A program made the translations under genes and the position numbers. Below the pieces are notes generated by a model, which had not been told where the DNA came from, searched no databases, and saw only the letters and a program-made list of their open reading frames with translations. Below, piece after piece: positions 5,585 through 6,686 of a stretch of DNA of 6,686 nucleotides. The first letter of the stretch is position 1. Each line of letters begins with the position of its first letter. The stretch is from Gallionella sp. (lineage in GTDB: Bacteria > Pseudomonadota > Gammaproteobacteria > Burkholderiales > Gallionellaceae): positions 1-6,686 of the forward strand of contig JANLID010000056.1 in the NCBI GenBank assembly GCA_024654105.1, given 5' to 3'.

Positions 5585-5729
5585 GAAAACCTCCAATAAC
5601 CTGCTGCGCGTTCGATCTGCGGTGTTGCGTGCTCACTCGCCGCCTCGCCTACCTTGATGGTATGTCTCGTTGCTCGTTGTGCCGCGCCTTGCAGCCCGAA
5701 CTGCTCGCGACGGTTATTGAAGGTTTTCA
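5584..5729 (-). repeat. Imperfect palindromic element filling the fbp-purE gap
   Basis: The outer arms are 5584-5601 (tgaaaacctccaataacc) and 5712-5729 (its reverse complement, tgaaaaccttcaataacc, with one mismatch, 17 of 18). Further paired blocks lie symmetrically inside: cgcg at 5607-5610 and 5706-5709, ttcg/cgaa at 5611-5614 and 5697-5700, and ctgc/gcag at 5617-5620 and 5691-5694. At the exact centre is TACC-TTGAT-GGTA at 5650-5662. The midpoint of the outer arms (5656.5) and that of the central hairpin (5656) almost coincide, so the whole 146 bases form one extended foldback. No protein is coded in it. It may be a small mobile palindromic repeat (MITE- or REP-like), an RNA structure between cistrons, or both. 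The pairing is direct; the role is inferred. Confidence 0.68.
5590..5594 (-). promoter_or_regulatory. purE Shine-Dalgarno inside an inverted-repeat arm
   Basis: The minus strand reads GGAGGTTTTCATG: a strong Shine-Dalgarno five bases before the ATG. It decides the start (ATG, not the upstream TTG) and lies in the 18-base arm 5584-5601 whose partner is 5712-5729, just after the fbp stop. In RNA every base of GGAGG would be paired (with CCUUC). Confidence 0.85.
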
Positions 5730-5732
5730 AAA

Positions 5733-6686
5733 TCATGCCTCCTTGTGGTAACTGACGACACGCTCGACTTCGTTCTTCGAGCCGAGAATTACCGGCACGC
5801 GCTGGTGCAAACCGGTCGGCTTGACGTCCATGATGCGCCCGTAGCCGGTGGAGGACATGCCGCCCGCCTGTTCGACGATGAAGGACATCGGATTGGCTTC
5901 ATACATCAGGCGCAGTTTGCCTGCCTTGGCCGGATCCTTGGTGTCGAACGGATACATGAAGATGCCGCCGCGCGTCAGGATGCGGTGCACTTCTGCCACC
6001 ATCGAGGCCACCCAGCGCATGTTGAAGTTTTTCTCACGACCACCGTCCTTGCCCTTCATGCATTCATCGATGTAGCGTTGCACCGGCTCTTCCCAGTAAC
6101 GGCGGTTGGACATATTGATGGCGAATTCCTGGGTGTCGGCCGGAATCGTCATGTTCGGGTGAGTCAGAAAAAAGTCGCCGACATCGCGATCCAGCGTGAA
6201 GCCGTTCACGCCGTGCCCTGAGGTCAGCACCATCATGGTGGCCGGGCCATACAGTGCATAACCGGCACAAACCTGTTTGGTGCCGGGCTGCATGAAATCG
6301 GCAGCGGTCGGATTAGTTACGCCTTCCGGGCAGCGCAGGATGGAGAAAATGGTGCCGACAGAAATGTTTACGTCGATGTTGGAGGAGCCGTCCAGCGGGT
6401 CGAAAGTGATCAGGTATTTGCCCTTGGGATACTTGGCTGGAATGGGATAGATGTCTTCCATCTCTTCCGATGCCATGGCCGCCAGGTGGCCACCCCATTC
6501 ATTGGCCTTGATGAACACCTCATTGGTGATGATGTCCAGCTTCTTCTGCGTCTCACCCTGCACGTTTTCGCTGCCCGCGCTGCCCAGCACGCCGATCAGC
6601 GCACCCTTGTTCACGTCATGCGCGATCTGTTTGCAAGCGGAAACGATGTCGTTCAGCAGCCCGGTAAAACTCCCGCTCGCATTGGG
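5733..6686 (-). CDS. fbp: Class I fructose-1,6-bisphosphatase (5' end outside window)
   Basis: Removes the 1-phosphate of fructose 1,6-bisphosphate in gluconeogenesis and, in autotrophs, the Calvin cycle. The reading frame is open to the window edge, giving 317 visible residues; a full-length enzyme has about 335, so roughly 20 N-terminal residues are missing. The GTG at 6612-6614 is not the start, since family-like sequence (DIVSACKQIAHDVNKGALIG) runs through it. Visible motifs, in window numbering, are LGSAGSENVQGE (34-45); the metal-site Glu in MASEEMEDIYPIP (71-83); the metal/phosphate site FDPLDGSSNID (95-105); RWVASMVAEVHRIL (224-237) with RGGIFMYP (239-246); and KLRLMYEANPMSFIVEQAGG (257-276). 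It lies upstream of purE in the same direction, separated by the palindromic element, so it may share a transcript with purE-purC. The stop is TGA at 5733-5735. Confidence 0.97.
   Translation of the reverse strand, partial: PNASGSFTGLLNDIVSACKQIAHDVNKGALIGVLGSAGSENVQGETQKKLDIITNEVFIKANEWGGHLAAMASEEMEDIYPIPAKYPKGKYLITFDPLDGSSNIDVNISVGTIFSILRCPEGVTNPTAADFMQPGTKQVCAGYALYGPATMMVLTSGHGVNGFTLDRDVGDFFLTHPNMTIPADTQEFAINMSNRRYWEEPVQRYIDECMKGKDGGREKNFNMRWVASMVAEVHRILTRGGIFMYPFDTKDPAKAGKLRLMYEANPMSFIVEQAGGMSSTGYGRIMDVKPTGLHQRVPVILGSKNEVERVVSYHKEA

Noticed and set aside
5585..5596. TTG start for purE, four codons upstream
   Set aside because: It would place the strong GGAGG inside the coding sequence, while the ATG at 5582-5584 has ideal spacing and gives a product beginning MKPLVSIVMGS, typical of the family.
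6612..6614. GTG as the start of fbp
   Set aside because: The frame is open to the window edge and the residues upstream (SACKQIAHD) are typical of the family, so the start lies outside.

Overview
The window looks like chromosomal DNA from an ordinary GC-rich (about 55-65%) betaproteobacterium. The PyrE, PurC, FBPase and DUF4124 proteins have a betaproteobacterial look, and an autotrophic Nitrosomonadales/Gallionella-type host would suit FBPase beside a beta-carbonic anhydrase. That placement is inference from protein character only; no rRNA or tRNA gene is present.

Left part (1-1377, minus strand): the end of a surface-glycan gene set. A class I SAM-dependent methyltransferase with a repetitive heptad-phased C-terminal coiled coil is followed 6 bases downstream by the start of a family 2 glycosyltransferase that runs off the window.

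Middle (1454-2272): a scar of gene debris. It holds (i) a frameshifted C-terminal carbohydrate-binding-like domain on the minus strand, (ii) an AT-richer plus-strand fragment of a membrane protein with no proper start or end, and (iii) on the minus strand the first ~31 codons of exodeoxyribonuclease III (exoA/xthA), cut off after a sequence equivalent to 'ANII' and with ACG where the usual ATG should be. The last two abut near 2149/2150. The likely history is an ancestral exoA/pyrE divergent pair that lost most of exoA in a rearrangement.

Right part: pyrE overlaps by 8 bases a secreted DUF4124/coiled-coil protein (plus strand, 2299-3562). Convergent to it with one base between is a minus-strand series, read right to left: fbp (fructose-1,6-bisphosphatase, 5' end outside the window), an imperfect palindromic element, purE, purC and a beta-class carbonic anhydrase. 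purC and the carbonic anhydrase overlap by ATGA. PurE and PurC catalyse neighbouring steps of purine synthesis that depend on CO2/bicarbonate, so the coupled carbonic anhydrase may supply their inorganic carbon. PyrE is the pyrimidine counterpart.

The most interesting non-coding structure is at 5584-5729, between fbp and purE. Its 18-base arms are fully complementary as RNA (one G-U pair) and contain the purE Shine-Dalgarno and the first base of its start codon, so a read-through fbp-purE transcript could hide the purE ribosome binding site. The same structure could equally be a small palindromic mobile repeat. I see no CRISPR array, complete insertion sequence, tRNA or rRNA gene, and no clearly novel protein system.
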